A stretch of DNA of 64,000 nt from Amoebophrya sp. A120. Lineage: Eukaryota > Sar > Dinophyceae > Syndiniales > Amoebophryaceae. The stretch's first letter is position 1; the number at the start of each line of letters is the position of its first letter. Position numbers and translations under genes: made by a program. Shown piece by piece: positions 50,892-61,641 of the stretch. The notes beneath the pieces were generated by a model. The model had not been told where the DNA came from. It searched no databases and worked only from the letters and a program-made list of their open reading frames with translations. The stretch covers positions 2,673,513 through 2,737,512 of the forward strand of contig CAJINV010000004.1 of NCBI GenBank assembly GCA_905178155.1. The letters run 5' to 3'.

Positions 50892-53800
50892 TCAGGTAAC
50901 CACCTTGCTATTTTCCCTGTCCCATCCCTGTTCGTTAATGCCGATGTGTCGATTTGGGTCGTTGGCCGCGATTTGGTTTGCCTCCGAGCAGTGAAGCAGA
51001 TTGACCAAGGAATGGATGTATCCTGTGTAAACAAATCAACAACAGCATCGTGGTCTTCTACCCGTGTAAGTAGTACATTTTTACATCAACCCGATGAGCT
51101 TCCATCCAAGCGTTGAAGTTTCAAGATTTTATTTTAGATTCGTCATGCAAATGCATAGACAGATCACAGCATGGTGCACAGGGAAGAACTCGTGGCTATG
51201 CAAGCGGCGGTAATAGTGAAAGCGTTGTTCTTGATGGTTGCACAGGATATGTCGTTCAGCGCGTCGTGAAACTCGTCCGCAGTGAGGAAGGTCAGGTCCT
51301 GCTCCAGGTCTAGGAGTATGCAATGGATGAAACGTATTTGTTCGCACTGGTTGTATGAATCGCTATCGCATGAGCATGACAAACTCTTGCAAGAATTAAA
51401 TAAGTCCGTGGATTTGCATGTGCTATTCCACGCCGGCGAAGACAACACTTGACGTCATGCATGACTGCATCAATTCTTTGTACGAGCGCGACACATTTTC
51501 TTTTCCAGGAGGGATACGGAGCTGCGTGAAGCTGTTGCCCTGGACATCCCGGCCACCGCGTACCAACCGACTGCTCTCTCCCACCGCCATCTTTTTCGTG
51601 AACACATTCCGCCGGTTCTGGTTCGGCTTCTGCTTGTTCAGCTGCATCTTGTTTTTCTCCTTGTCAAGATTATACTGCGCCACCGCGATATGGATGTGTC
51701 AGAATCGAAATTAACCAAATCGGAAAACTTGTGATGCACAAAATCGATGCCAGTTAGAGCCTCAGTTTTCAAGTGGCGCATGAGAAATTTCGGGAGCACC
51801 AAGATCCAGTCTGTCATGCTGTTTGGACGAAGAAGACTGCTGCTGTCATGCTACTCTGGCAGCACATCGTCTTCCCCTAAACAGGCCTGCTATCGGTCTC
51901 ATTTGCCTGCTCCCCAACACAGGCCTTGCGTGCCCATCATTTTACGCATTGCAAATTTTTCGACTTTGTCGATTTCGATCCTGACGCTTCCATACGCGAA
52001 GGGGTCAAATTTGAGCGCCCGGTCGAAGTAGTAGGTTTCGTTCAGCATTTGCTCGTACACTTGCTGCTTGCGGACGAGCTCGGATGAATTTTGCTGCTCT
52101 ACATCAACATCATGATCATCTTCTGCGGATGGCAATGGCAATGCTGGATCGCGGCTCGGCGATCCACCAGCGTCGCTCTCTTCCACAGCAACGCTCCCAA
52201 AGGACGACGCGAGTGGCAGGCGCCCAATGAATTCCGACCCCAGTTGCTGGGGTTGGCTGAAGGCAACTTTTTTAGACGTAGTTGACGAGGAGCTGGTCTT
52301 TGTACTTCTATGGGATAGTACAACCGGTGTAGTTGTAGTTCTACTACTTGAAGGCGCGCCGCGATGAGGACCTGGCGGTCCTCGTGAAGACGCGTCGTCC
52401 TCCGAAACAACAACAGGTGGCGCTACAAAGGATTCACCGGCAGCACCGGCCGCGACCTCGTCCCGCTCCTGGTCAAACATGAAACTGTGCATCAAATTCT
52501 GTTTCTGCGACCGGCTCATGTGCAAGGAGAGTTCGTCGAGGTAGGTTCTTCTGGGTAAAAAACGGGTCTTCGTCAGCTCGCGCAGCGGGCGGGGCAGAAG
52601 CTCCGTTTCGACGGAGAAGTCTGTGGTCAAAGCGAGCGCGAAGGATAGCGCACCAGTGAGAAATTTTTGCGCGTCCGAGTGCAGAAAACTTTCAAAAATC
52701 AAACTCGCCCGCTTTGTGAATAGCGAGTCCACGGGCCAAGGCTGGGTGCCGTATGAACTGCAAAAGTATCGCACTCGTATAAATGCATGACTCAGCATGA
52801 GAAACAGAATTTGTCATGCGGATCTACGTTAAGAAAAAGATTTGTAATGCATGACTGCAATGAGAATTACTTTTACTGCGAGTAAGGTACTTTTGCACAG
52901 GATATGCCGCCCGTTTCGACGATAACGTGGTGGAGAAATTCGGAGAGTGCCTTTTTATCTAGTCGGAAAATCAGGTCAGGAAGGGACCGGATAATTTTTA
53001 TTTTTTTGTCGACAATAGCACTACTTTGGCTTTCGTCTGGCTCAGGTTTATGATTTTCTACTGAAGATGCTGCAGCGCCCGGCGCGGCCGCGCTCTTGGT
53101 CAACACCGCGGCTCCATCCGTTGTGGCGAACCGTCGCAGAAGCTGGGAAAAGGTTTCAAACTTGAGCACTTGTTCAACTTCGACAGCAACATCTATTTCC
53201 TCGGGTACTGTTGTAGAAGTCCCTGCGCCGGCAACATCAAGTAGATCAGAGCGGCTCTCTCGCCGGAGCCAGGCCACCTCCGCCTCTGAAACTGGCGCGA
53301 ACAGTGCGTCGAGTGCGACCAGCAGTCTCGGCTTTCCCGAGCGCTGCATTTGGTGAAGCTGAAATTGGTACTTGTCGGGCAATATCCTGTGCAAAAGTAT
53401 CGTATTCGTATAAATGCAAGTCTTGCATTACAAATCTTTGTCTTAAGGCAAATCCGCATGACAAATTTTTTTTCTCATGCTAATGCATTTCTTTATACGA
53501 GTACGATACTTTTGCAGTCCATAGGCAAACAGCTCTTTTCCGACAAGAGCCACTCATGGTATCGCTCCACCGTCGTGGCGCTTTATGCAGGGCAACAGTG
53601 AAAAACAGTGTCCTCGCACGACGACGTAAAAAGAATTGCATTTACAAATTGAGTCGTTCTCGTCTGCTTTCGAGAGGCATTAGAAAGAACACTAATGGAA
53701 CCTGTAATGCCGATTTTGCTTGGCAATGGGAACAAGAAAGCTTGTGGCCGTCAACATGCATAATTTCAAATTGCAACTAGAGTCCGAGGACGCACTATAG

Positions 53801-55935
53801 ACTTTTACACCAGAACACGTGCGTACATTTCTGCTCGAGAAGTACCGCACTCCCGTGGCGGCGCAGAGAGCCACGACCTCCTTTCGCCAGTTCACAAACA
53901 TCTCCGCCATGTACTTCCGTTATCGTAAGGAGAAACTCCCCCTGCCCATACTGAAAAGAGACACTTCTGAATATTTGCGATGCTGATTTGCAGACGCGAA
54001 TCGTCTCTGTATTGCAAGAAAGCAAGGCCAGAGACCCCGCCGCGCTTTGTGGGCGCAATTTGTAATGCTGTAGGGCGTGCAGAGGATAAGCCTCCCTCGC
54101 TAGGCGCCTACACCAAAAAGGCCCAGCTCAGGCTTTGTATCTGCGCGCGGTGAGACCTCTACGACTACTGCAAGACAAAGCTGATTTGTGTACACAAATC
54201 TTGCATCACAGATTTACGATTTGATACGGGGAGGGAGGATTTTTCATTTTGATATCCGCTGCATTTTCACGAGGGAGAAATTCCAGAACTCCTGCGGAAG
54301 GAGATCCTCTTCAGCGTGGTTTCCCTTTCTTTCGGGAGAAGAAAAAGGGACTTGCTCATTTGCTTGGTCCTCTGCAGGACGATCGAGATGACGATCTTCT
54401 GCAGTTCCAATTATCTCGCTGGTACTACCACTTTCCAATTCACCGAGTAGCCGAACGTTTTTCCGCAGCTGCGTGGACTTTCGCTTTTCCCCCTTGGTCA
54501 GCAGGTGATCGTTGTCGCGCGCCATGTAGAGCATGCCCTGCGAGACTATCCAGAAAAAAACACCCATCCCCATCCATATTTAGCATGACAAACACTGCAC
54601 TTTATCCAGGTTTTGCATGACAAATTGGATGGGGATGGGTGTTTTTTCCTGGATAGAGACCGCCCAGACCAAATGCAGGGAGATCGCGCGGAACCACATG
54701 TGGCCCACGGGAAAGACAATTTTGTGGTCATACTGCGACTTGCGCAGCTGCGTCACCTGCACCGTCTGCTCCATCACGGAATTCCCCGGGTCAATCACCC
54801 GACCCTCCACCGCCTCGCGCCAATGGTCGTAGGGCACCTCGCCCCACTTGTGCTGCCAAAAATGGTCCGCAGAATCCATATCCGAGGCTTGCTTCGGGGT
54901 CAGGGAAGCGGAGGATGGTGGTGGTGCGGATAACAACGTTTTTACATCTCGGCTTCCGGAATATGGAGCATGAACATGATCCGAAAGATGAACAGTAGTA
55001 CCTGCAGGAGGACCAACATGACCATCATTGGGTGGAAATTCCGGTACTGCCTCAACGTGATTTGATGTTATCGCGGATGAAGCAGGTCTTGTAGTCACCG
55101 TCGTTGTGTAGTACGGCCTCCGTCGCACTCCCTTCGCGTGTTCCAACAACTCCAGCTTCCGCGGGCGCCACTCCGTGCGCGCAATCCTGGACATTTCGCC
55201 TCCGCACGCCCAGAAGAAGAGTTTATCAAAGCCGCCCTTCACGTGGCCAATGTTTTTCAATGTCTCCTCCGCGAAACAGGCGAAGGCGGCGTTGGCGAAA
55301 ACGGTGAACTGCATCTCAAACGTGCGGGAATTCCACCCGGGAATCGCGTAGTGGGCCAGGGAATCGAGCCAGTAGTCCCGCGGGAGCCGGGAGCTCGCCG
55401 CGCACAAGGAGTGTGGCTGGAGTACGGCCAGCTCATTCTCCCAAATCACCGGAAACACAAAGTCCGGATCAAAGCGCGCCACATGCACGTCGTCGAGCAG
55501 AACCAAAACATAGTCATAGTAGGTTTTGTTTTCATAATTTTCGCTTTTTCTGTTCGTGGTTCCGGTTCCTACCCCCTTGATAAACTGCTCATACGCGTTC
55601 CACAGAGCGTTCTGGTAGTGTGCTTGTTCGTTTCGCACCACGGCGCAGCGATGCACGCCGGTACCGTTGTGCGGAGGGGCTGGGGGTGAGTGCGTGGCGC
55701 GCGAGGTGGTAGCAAGGCCGCTGTCGTGGAGCTCTTGTGTATGTGTATGAACGATCCGCTCCAGGTCGTATTCTTCCCTTTTTCGCCAAGTGAAAATGGC
55801 ACAGTCCACGTCCCGCGCCGAAAAATATTGGCTCCGGGAGAAGCTGTTTTGCAGCGTCTCGATGCTCTTTTTCAAATACGGCCATCGCTCCCGGTCGCCG
55901 TGGCCGGGGACCAGAATTAGAAAGCGAAACTGCAT
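50892..55935 (-). CDS. Glycosyltransferase-like large protein, 9 exons
   Basis: Exons 55935-54656, 54541-54255, 53915-53800, 53579-53524, 53377-52905, 52746-51995, 51683-51517, 51311-51249, 51015-50892; sum 3,318 nt, 1,105 aa; all eight introns are introner-type. The N-terminal 430 residues begin MQFRFLILVPGHGDRERWPY, and an acidic DD pair (YVLVLLDDVHVARFDPDFVF) is followed by ENELAVLQPHSLCAASSRLP and TFEMQFTVFANAAFACFAEE. This arrangement suggests a GT-A-type transferase domain, a low-certainty inference. The rest has helical stretches (YHEWLLSEKSCLPDKYQFQL, IFESFLHSDAQKFLTGALSF) and a Ser-rich spacer. The frame across the 53584-53799 element needs a one-base loss in one repeat copy. The stop at 50892 gives the cleanest C terminus; a second frame stays open to 50846. 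Confidence 0.6.
51019..51248. mobile_element. Introner with 3-bp repeat
   Basis: TIR TATCCTGTGTAAACAAATCA and its inverse; flanking direct repeat ATG only. Removal joins ALND to IHSLVNLLHC. Confidence 0.75.
51317..51516. mobile_element. Introner, family A, strongly diverged
   Basis: TATGCAATGG...GAGGGATA; repeat AGGAG/CGGAG. The TIR retains only partial family A identity. Confidence 0.75.
51689..51994. mobile_element. Introner, family J
   Basis: TATGGATGTGTCAGAATCGA and inverse; direct repeat CGCGA. Joins DPFA to VAQYN. Confidence 0.9.
52752..52904. mobile_element. Introner, family A
   Basis: TATGAACTGCAAAAGTATCG ... CAGGATA; direct repeat TGCCG. Confidence 0.9.
53383..53523. mobile_element. 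Introner, family A
   Basis: TATCCTGTGCAAAAGTATCG ... GTCCATA; direct repeat GGCAA. Confidence 0.9.
53584..53799. mobile_element. Introner, unassigned family
   Basis: Weak TIR around GTGTCCTCGCAC/GTCCGAGGACGCAC; flanking repeat degraded (CTT shared, one copy apparently short by one base). Confidence 0.6.
53921..54254. mobile_element. Introner, family I
   Basis: TATCGTAAGGAGAAACTCCC and inverse of TATCAAAATGAAAAATCCTC; repeat TCCGT/TCCGC. Joins VKMQR to KYMAEM. Confidence 0.85.
54547..54655. mobile_element. Introner, family E (short)
   Basis: 109 bp; TATCCAGAAAAAAACACCCA and near-perfect inverse; direct repeat GAGAC. Joins LVWAVS to QGMLYM. Confidence 0.9.
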
Positions 55936-56475
55936 CTATGTCCCCGTCGTTCCAGCGGGAACTCGAACTCTGGAACGACAATGCTGAAAACGACGAGGAC
56001 GAACGCGGAGCACTAGTACAGGACGCGACCAACATTTCGATTTTTCATTGCCGGTATTATGTACGGATTAGACGGCTAGCTACCTGGCAACGCAGCTATG
56101 ATGTAGTCAAAACTCGTTGCTAAGTAGAAGTCGAAGATTTTCTACTTCTACTGCAAGTAACAATACAAGTGATGCCACGCCCGGGCATGTAAAGAAAACA
56201 TAAACAAGGAATACGACCGGTAGAAATTCAATATGATCTATCAATCACGATCTCCTCGCCAATACGACTCATCTTGAGGAGGAGGAGGATCCTTGTCCTT
56301 CGCACCTGTTTAAGCTATGCTTATTGCTACCAAGTGGAACATGATTTCGCAGATCACCCGGAGGAAACGAGCAGGGAGGCACCGCTCTCAGGAGAAACAC
56401 CTAATCGGCCAGCATTATCTCCCGTTCCTTGTACCAATCGCGCCATAATGCAACTACATCTCTTTGAGTCGCGGG
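55936..56475. other. Intergenic, nothing recognised
   Basis: Spacer upstream of the glycosyltransferase-like gene. Confidence 0.45.
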
Positions 56476-57781
56476 CACTGTCAGTCAGGCTGCCGGCCCC
56501 GGGCAAGCTACCCGGTTTGAAATTGGCGTAAAAAGGCATTAATGTAAAAGCAGAAAGGCGGGCCGGGAAATACGAAAAAGCGGCAGCGGGAAACCCCAGA
56601 GGGAAGAGACGGCACACGGCCCCAACAACCAGGGGGCGAACACAGGAAGTGGCCGCGGCCGCGCGAGGACAACCCCCCCTCGCGCGAGGAATCCCCGGGG
56701 GCCCCCCCCCCCGGTCCCATCGCGGCCCTGCCTTCTGCGCCAGATCGCGAAACGGAACCGGGCGGGGCCCGGAGCGGAATGGCTGGGGCCAGGATGCCCC
56801 AATGGCCCGGGCAAACATCGACAACACTGGGGCCGACACTGGCACAGCGCCGCCCCGGAATCAGAAGAAAACTCCGCCAAGGATCAAGGGGAGACAACGC
56901 AAGACCCCCGCGGGCTGCGCCGAAAAACCCTAGATCGCAAAAACGGCGCCCAAAACCAAAAGCCCCGGGCCCCCCGGATGCCGCCAAAACCATCCCCAAA
57001 AAGTGACAGCTTTTTCTGTTTTCTCCAGCTTGGGTTTCCGGCGTGGTTAGTGCTTTAATTCATGTTTAGTTTTTGTTTAATTGGTGGTTTAATTTTGAAT
57101 TAAAATTTGCATCCATTAATTTGCTTCCAAGGCGTTTCCTTAGGGAAAACGCCTATGAAGCAAATTATTGCAATTTTAATGCACAAATTATCGCACCGAT
57201 TAATGCACTCATCATTCCGCGACCATCCTCCACGGATGGTCACGGATTAATCCGGACAAGACGGGACCCCGGCTGACGACACAAACTGGAGTCCGGGCGA
57301 AAACTCGCGCAACGAAGAGTCGGGGCCCTACAAATGGCCGACAGGCAAAAGAACCCCGAGAAGGTTGCGCGCCCCCACCAGACCAAAGGAAGAGAGCAAC
57401 CACCCCAAGCGCCGCCCAACAGGACAACCTGGGGGCAGAACAGCGCGAAAAGGAGCAAGGCGGCCCGGGAGAGAGTTGGGCCACCAAAGTTGCGCGTCCT
57501 TCTATTGGGCAACACGCGAAGCGGCATCCATGTTGGGAAAATAGAGAAACATGGACGAAGGACTCGGCGGATGGGGGAGCAAAAACACGAGCACCGAACG
57601 CACAACCCCCCCCTGGGAAACGGAGGTCGGGGCGCCTTTTCAAGTTACCGAAAACAAAAGTCCCCGGGCAGGCGAAGAGAAGGGGCCTACGCCAAAAAGC
57701 CCGCGCGCTTTGACATTAGTGCTCTTTTACGCCGATTTTAATGGCCGAAATTTGCCAGGGCCTGGCTGCCTGAGCACTGAG
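56476..57781. mobile_element. 1.3-kb TIR element
   Basis: Imperfect terminal inverted repeats of about 70 bp: 56476-56551 against 57705-57781, with shared blocks such as GGCGTAAAA and a TCAGGC/GGCCC region. The interior is GC-rich with C and G runs; open frames are low complexity and no transposase is recognised. Distinct in sequence from the 6334-7550 element. Confidence 0.6.
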
Positions 57782-59126
57782 ATACACTGTTGGTGTTGCA
57801 GCTTCGTCAGTCTCTTCGAGCCGCGGCCGGGTGCGCTCCATCTGCTCACAAGCTTACCCTCTGTGGTGCGGGTGTCTACTCTGGGACGGTCCGGGGCTTG
57901 GGCGAGTTTAGGGTCATATCGGGCACCATATATGTTAGGTGCTTGTCCCTTAACTCTGTAGACACTTCGCTGCCTCCGCCCGGGAGCAGCTTGCGGCAGA
58001 GCTCACCTCCCGTTTTTTGTCACGATCAGGCGCTTCAAGGTGCTAGCTCTCGTGGTCCGCTAGCACCTTCCCTCGGATGGATCTGGCCGGACCTTCGTCT
58101 TGTTCTACAAGGTCCACATCTACTGTTTTTTTTAAGATGCGGACCTTACCTTCACACGCGGGCTATCTGAGATTCTTCCACAAAGGCAGCACTCTGGAGC
58201 TCGGAGGAATCAGAATATTTATGAGTCTGTACCTTGAATCGAGAAACGATGTTGATAAATCTGCAATCCCTATTTGAGAAATAATCAATATCAGGATCTA
58301 TCGACATCTCAGCAGCTCGGTGTCCGGATAAATATCTAGCCGCTTCGTCTCGCTCTGGTGCGGTTGGTTTTCTTGTTCTAGAATTTGGCGTGGCCTGTTG
58401 TTTTCGTTTTTGCGCTGCCGTCTGCAGAAGAAGGTGCAGACCGGATGAGGAAGAGAAGAAGAAACCGATCGCGAACATCTCCCGCGCCCCTCTCTCAGAA
58501 GTTGTTCTTGTTGCATTTTTCAGCTCTTAGTTTTGTAGTTGCTCACGGCCTCTCACAAAGATTTTGCTTGCGTTCTACTTCGTGCTACTTCCTCCGACGC
58601 GTTCGGATCTTTAATATTTTTCACTCGAGGGAGGCTCCTGAAATGTGTTGATTTATTTTGAGACCGCCAGTACGACTCGTCTTGAGCATGTTCTTCTTGA
58701 TCTATCGTAACAACTGCGAAAAGCGAACAGGCGAACAGGAGCAGGAAACAGCAACAGGTGCGAGGATAGTTGTTACATTAACATTTTCTCTTTATATCAT
58801 TTCGTTTTTCATCATCATCTCTTCGTCTTCCGTTAGATGCTCGTCTTCTTGAAACCGAAACAGAAACTAGGCACAAAATGAAACGGAGACCAGCACTTGG
58901 TATCACATTCGGATTCGACAAGATAATTGGGAGGGAATATTAAGAACTGCCAGCTTTGCATAAAAGAATCGAGCCACCCAGAAGCATCGTCCAGTTTTTG
59001 AAACAGATGAATATCCATTCGATTCTGTCGTGCCGTTCAAAATACACCGCAAAAGTAACAGCTGCAAAAACAAGTAAGCAGTAACAAAATCAGCTTCACA
59101 AAAAAAACTTCCATGGTGCGTTGTTG
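57782..59126. other. Intergenic with an 11-bp perfect hairpin
   Basis: A stem AAGGTGCTAGC (58037-58047) and its complement (58059-58069) enclose an 11-nt loop. No RNA family recognised; no gene otherwise supported. Confidence 0.4.
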
Positions 59127-61641
59127 CTACAACTCGTGCACCATGCCGTCGGGCGGCTTCAAGTCTGCCAGCCCGTTGCGCCACATCATGAACTGCCAGA
59201 CCTCGTTGTCCTTCTTCGCCCAATCTGGTCGCTTGTTCGCGTACTCTTTCACCGGCGACCACTCCGCGTGCCCGGTCTTCAAGTCCACATCCACTTCCGC
59301 CGGAACTTGCTGCATGTACCGTGCCAGTGAACGCATGTTTCCCGTTATCCAGGAAAAAAACTGTGTAAGTGTGAGCTTCTTGGAAGAATAGCATCACAAG
59401 ATTGCTCCGCATGACACAGAAAACCTGTCATGCGTAGCTAGTACGTGAAAAGGAAAACACGCACGAAAATTGCCTCTGATGCATGTCCAGCACGACAAGT
59501 ATAACAGTTTTGCATTTTCTGCAACACAAGTTTACACTTACACAGTTTTTTTCTTGGATACCCGTGTCCGGCTTCAACCGCAGGGTTTCCGGGTACACCT
59601 CGTAGCTTATGAGAGTGCACAACCCGACGTCCCCCTCGCCCTCCCACCGCCCCTCATTTGGTATGCAAAATCCCAAATCCACTCTTTGCCCTGTGGCACT
59701 TCTTCCATGCCAGACTCCCGAAGCCCAAACAGCATTAGAATCGGTCGCGCTGGACTTGTCTTGCAAAACCTGCATCTGTGCCAGCACTTGTGTTGCTGTT
59801 GTTGCCATCCAGGTGCAAATGAGAGAGGCGGAGTAATTGTACTTGTAGTTGTGCACTCTCATATAGCTCAGCGGGGGCGGCGCGCCGGAGCCCGGGGGAA
59901 ACTTATCCTTCAGCTCCTTCGGGTACAAAAAGTCGACCCAATCCCGACACGCGTTGGGCCATTTTTCACAGGCGGATTTGTTCGCCAAACTGTCCAAATC
60001 ATTCGGGTCCTGGGCGGTGTGTCGTGTGGTGACAGAAGAGGACGACCCGATCACTTCGCGGAGCTTTTTGTACAGCAACGGAATGCCGATCGGCCCGTTG
60101 TCGGGCGGTTTCGTCGCGCCGGAAGACAACCGCGTCACTGGGTACTGCGGGACGCTTTCCTTTCCCAGATTTGCCAGCGCCGCGGTTTCGTCCGCCGACT
60201 CGTCGATCTCCTGCTGCGGTGGGTGCAACTGGCTGGTCGGGTTGTTTGCATCTGCTGCATTTGCATTTGCGGCACTTGTAGCTCCGGCCATAGAAGTAGT
60301 ACCAACACGACTCGGATCGTCGTCGGCAGTGGTGCTATCCGTTATCGAGGGCGCGACGATCCGGACGGCGGAGACCGTGCCGCTTTCCGGCAGTAACTCC
60401 ACGTCGCTTCCGCCACAGAGCTTGGTGAAAATTCGGGTGTCGTCGTCGTCGGAGAGGTAATTCCAGGGCGACGCCACGGTCGTCATGGTCCAGTGCGTGC
60501 ACTTGGGGGTGTTCTTGCACAACACCGCGGCATCCCTCGCCTCAAACACGTTGGGCGCGACGCGGAGGGTCTCGTGGCACGCAGTCTTCGCGTTCGCGAA
60601 GAGGAGCGTGCCCGGGTCGACGGGGTGCGGCGGCAGGTGCAGGGAGTCCTATGCATGGCAAATGTGTCTGGATCTGGAAGAGTCCGAGATTTGTCATGCA
60701 GTTTTTCCAAGCTCCACCAACTTTGGAGTGCAGGGCGTACTTAGCATCACAGGTTCTGCGGTGCCTTGGTAGTGCCTATTCTGCATGAGAAATGCCCTCT
60801 CAGCATGGCCAGAATTAGAAATGCAAATGAGCAGCACCGTTTGCAAGTCATGCAACACAGATTTTTGTGTGATCCCCAAGACGCATCACAAGTTCGTACT
60901 CTTCCAGACCACCCAGACACATTTGCATCTAATAAGTCCCGGGCCTTCACGAGTCCGGCGTGGAATTTCTTCTCCACCTCCGTCGCCTCCTCCGGTATGG
61001 GGCTCTCAAACGTTACACTCTCAACTGTTGCAAAAATTTGTCATGCAAAAACAGCCAAACTGAAAGGGGGATCCATCCGTGTCTTGCATTACAGATGATT
61101 TGGCACGGATTCCTAATGGTAATTTTGCATCACAAACTCATGCAACAGTTGAGAATGTAACGCTTGAGAATCCCATATCCGGCAGCGGCGGGTTGCGGTA
61201 GTCCGCCCGCAGGACCCGGTCGTAGTGCTCTCCAGAGGTGACATTCTCATCCGAGTCCAGATCAAACCTGGTCCCCTCCATCAGGGTGACGCTCTGCCGC
61301 TTCGAGTCCCACGCAAAGTACCGGCAGCGGGGCGCCTTGTCGCAGAGAAGGCTGGCGTCGTTGAGACTTTTCACCTCGTTCTTGGTATCGACGTACTTCC
61401 CGTGCGTCGTGTCCGGCACGGCTTTGAGCCCCTTCAACAGCAGCGGCTTCTCGAAAAAGTCCGCGTACTTCAGCGTGAAATGCCGCCGCAGCGTTTCCTG
61501 CCGCTCGCGGCGCTGCTGCGCGGGGGAAACGCCGTCTGGCGTGGTGGGCGAGGGCGGCCTGATACTCTTCGCCCCGATTGGGGGGTAGAAATCCGGCGCC
61601 AGCGAATGGCTCTGCAGGAAAGCGCCGAGGCCTTGACCCAT
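59127..61641 (-). CDS. PAN/apple-like cysteine-rich protein, 5 exons
   Basis: Exons 61641-61178, 60990-60935, 60644-59864, 59602-59561, 59340-59127; sum 1,557 nt, 518 aa; all four introns are introners. ATG at 61641 (MGQGLGAFLQSHSLAPDFYP) is preferred over a TTG extension. Two related modules with paired cysteines are visible: NDASLLCDKAPRCRYFAWDS with an EGTRFDLDSD tail, and ARDAAVLCKNTPKCTHWTM followed by IFTKLCGGSDVELL. The C-x6/7-C spacing and the aromatic strand after it resemble PAN/apple-type binding domains of secreted or surface proteins, although no signal peptide is visible. The C terminus is Trp-rich and charged (NEVWQFMMWRNGLADLKPPD). The family assignment is tentative; the gene structure is secure. 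Confidence 0.6.
59346..59560. mobile_element. Introner, family G
   Basis: TATCCAGGAAAAAAACTGTG and inverse; direct repeat CCCGT. Confidence 0.9.
59608..59863. mobile_element. Introner, family C
   Basis: TATGAGAGTGCACAACCCGA ... CTCATA; direct repeat TAGCT. Confidence 0.9.
60650..60934. mobile_element. Introner, family B
   Basis: TATGCATGGCAAATGTGTCT ... CTAATA; direct repeat AGTCC. Confidence 0.9.
60996..61177. mobile_element. Introner, family K
   Basis: TATGGGGCTCTCAAACGTTA and inverse of TATGGGATTCTCAAGCGTTA; direct repeat TCCGG. Joins PLP to EEATEV. Confidence 0.9.

Noticed and set aside
58037-58069. 11-bp hairpin as a terminator or tRNA
   Set aside because: No T run, no cloverleaf or box A/B signals; only a simple inverted repeat.
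59470-60460. Plus-strand ORFs across the PAN-like gene
   Set aside because: Antisense to a frame that is continuous over four element junctions.
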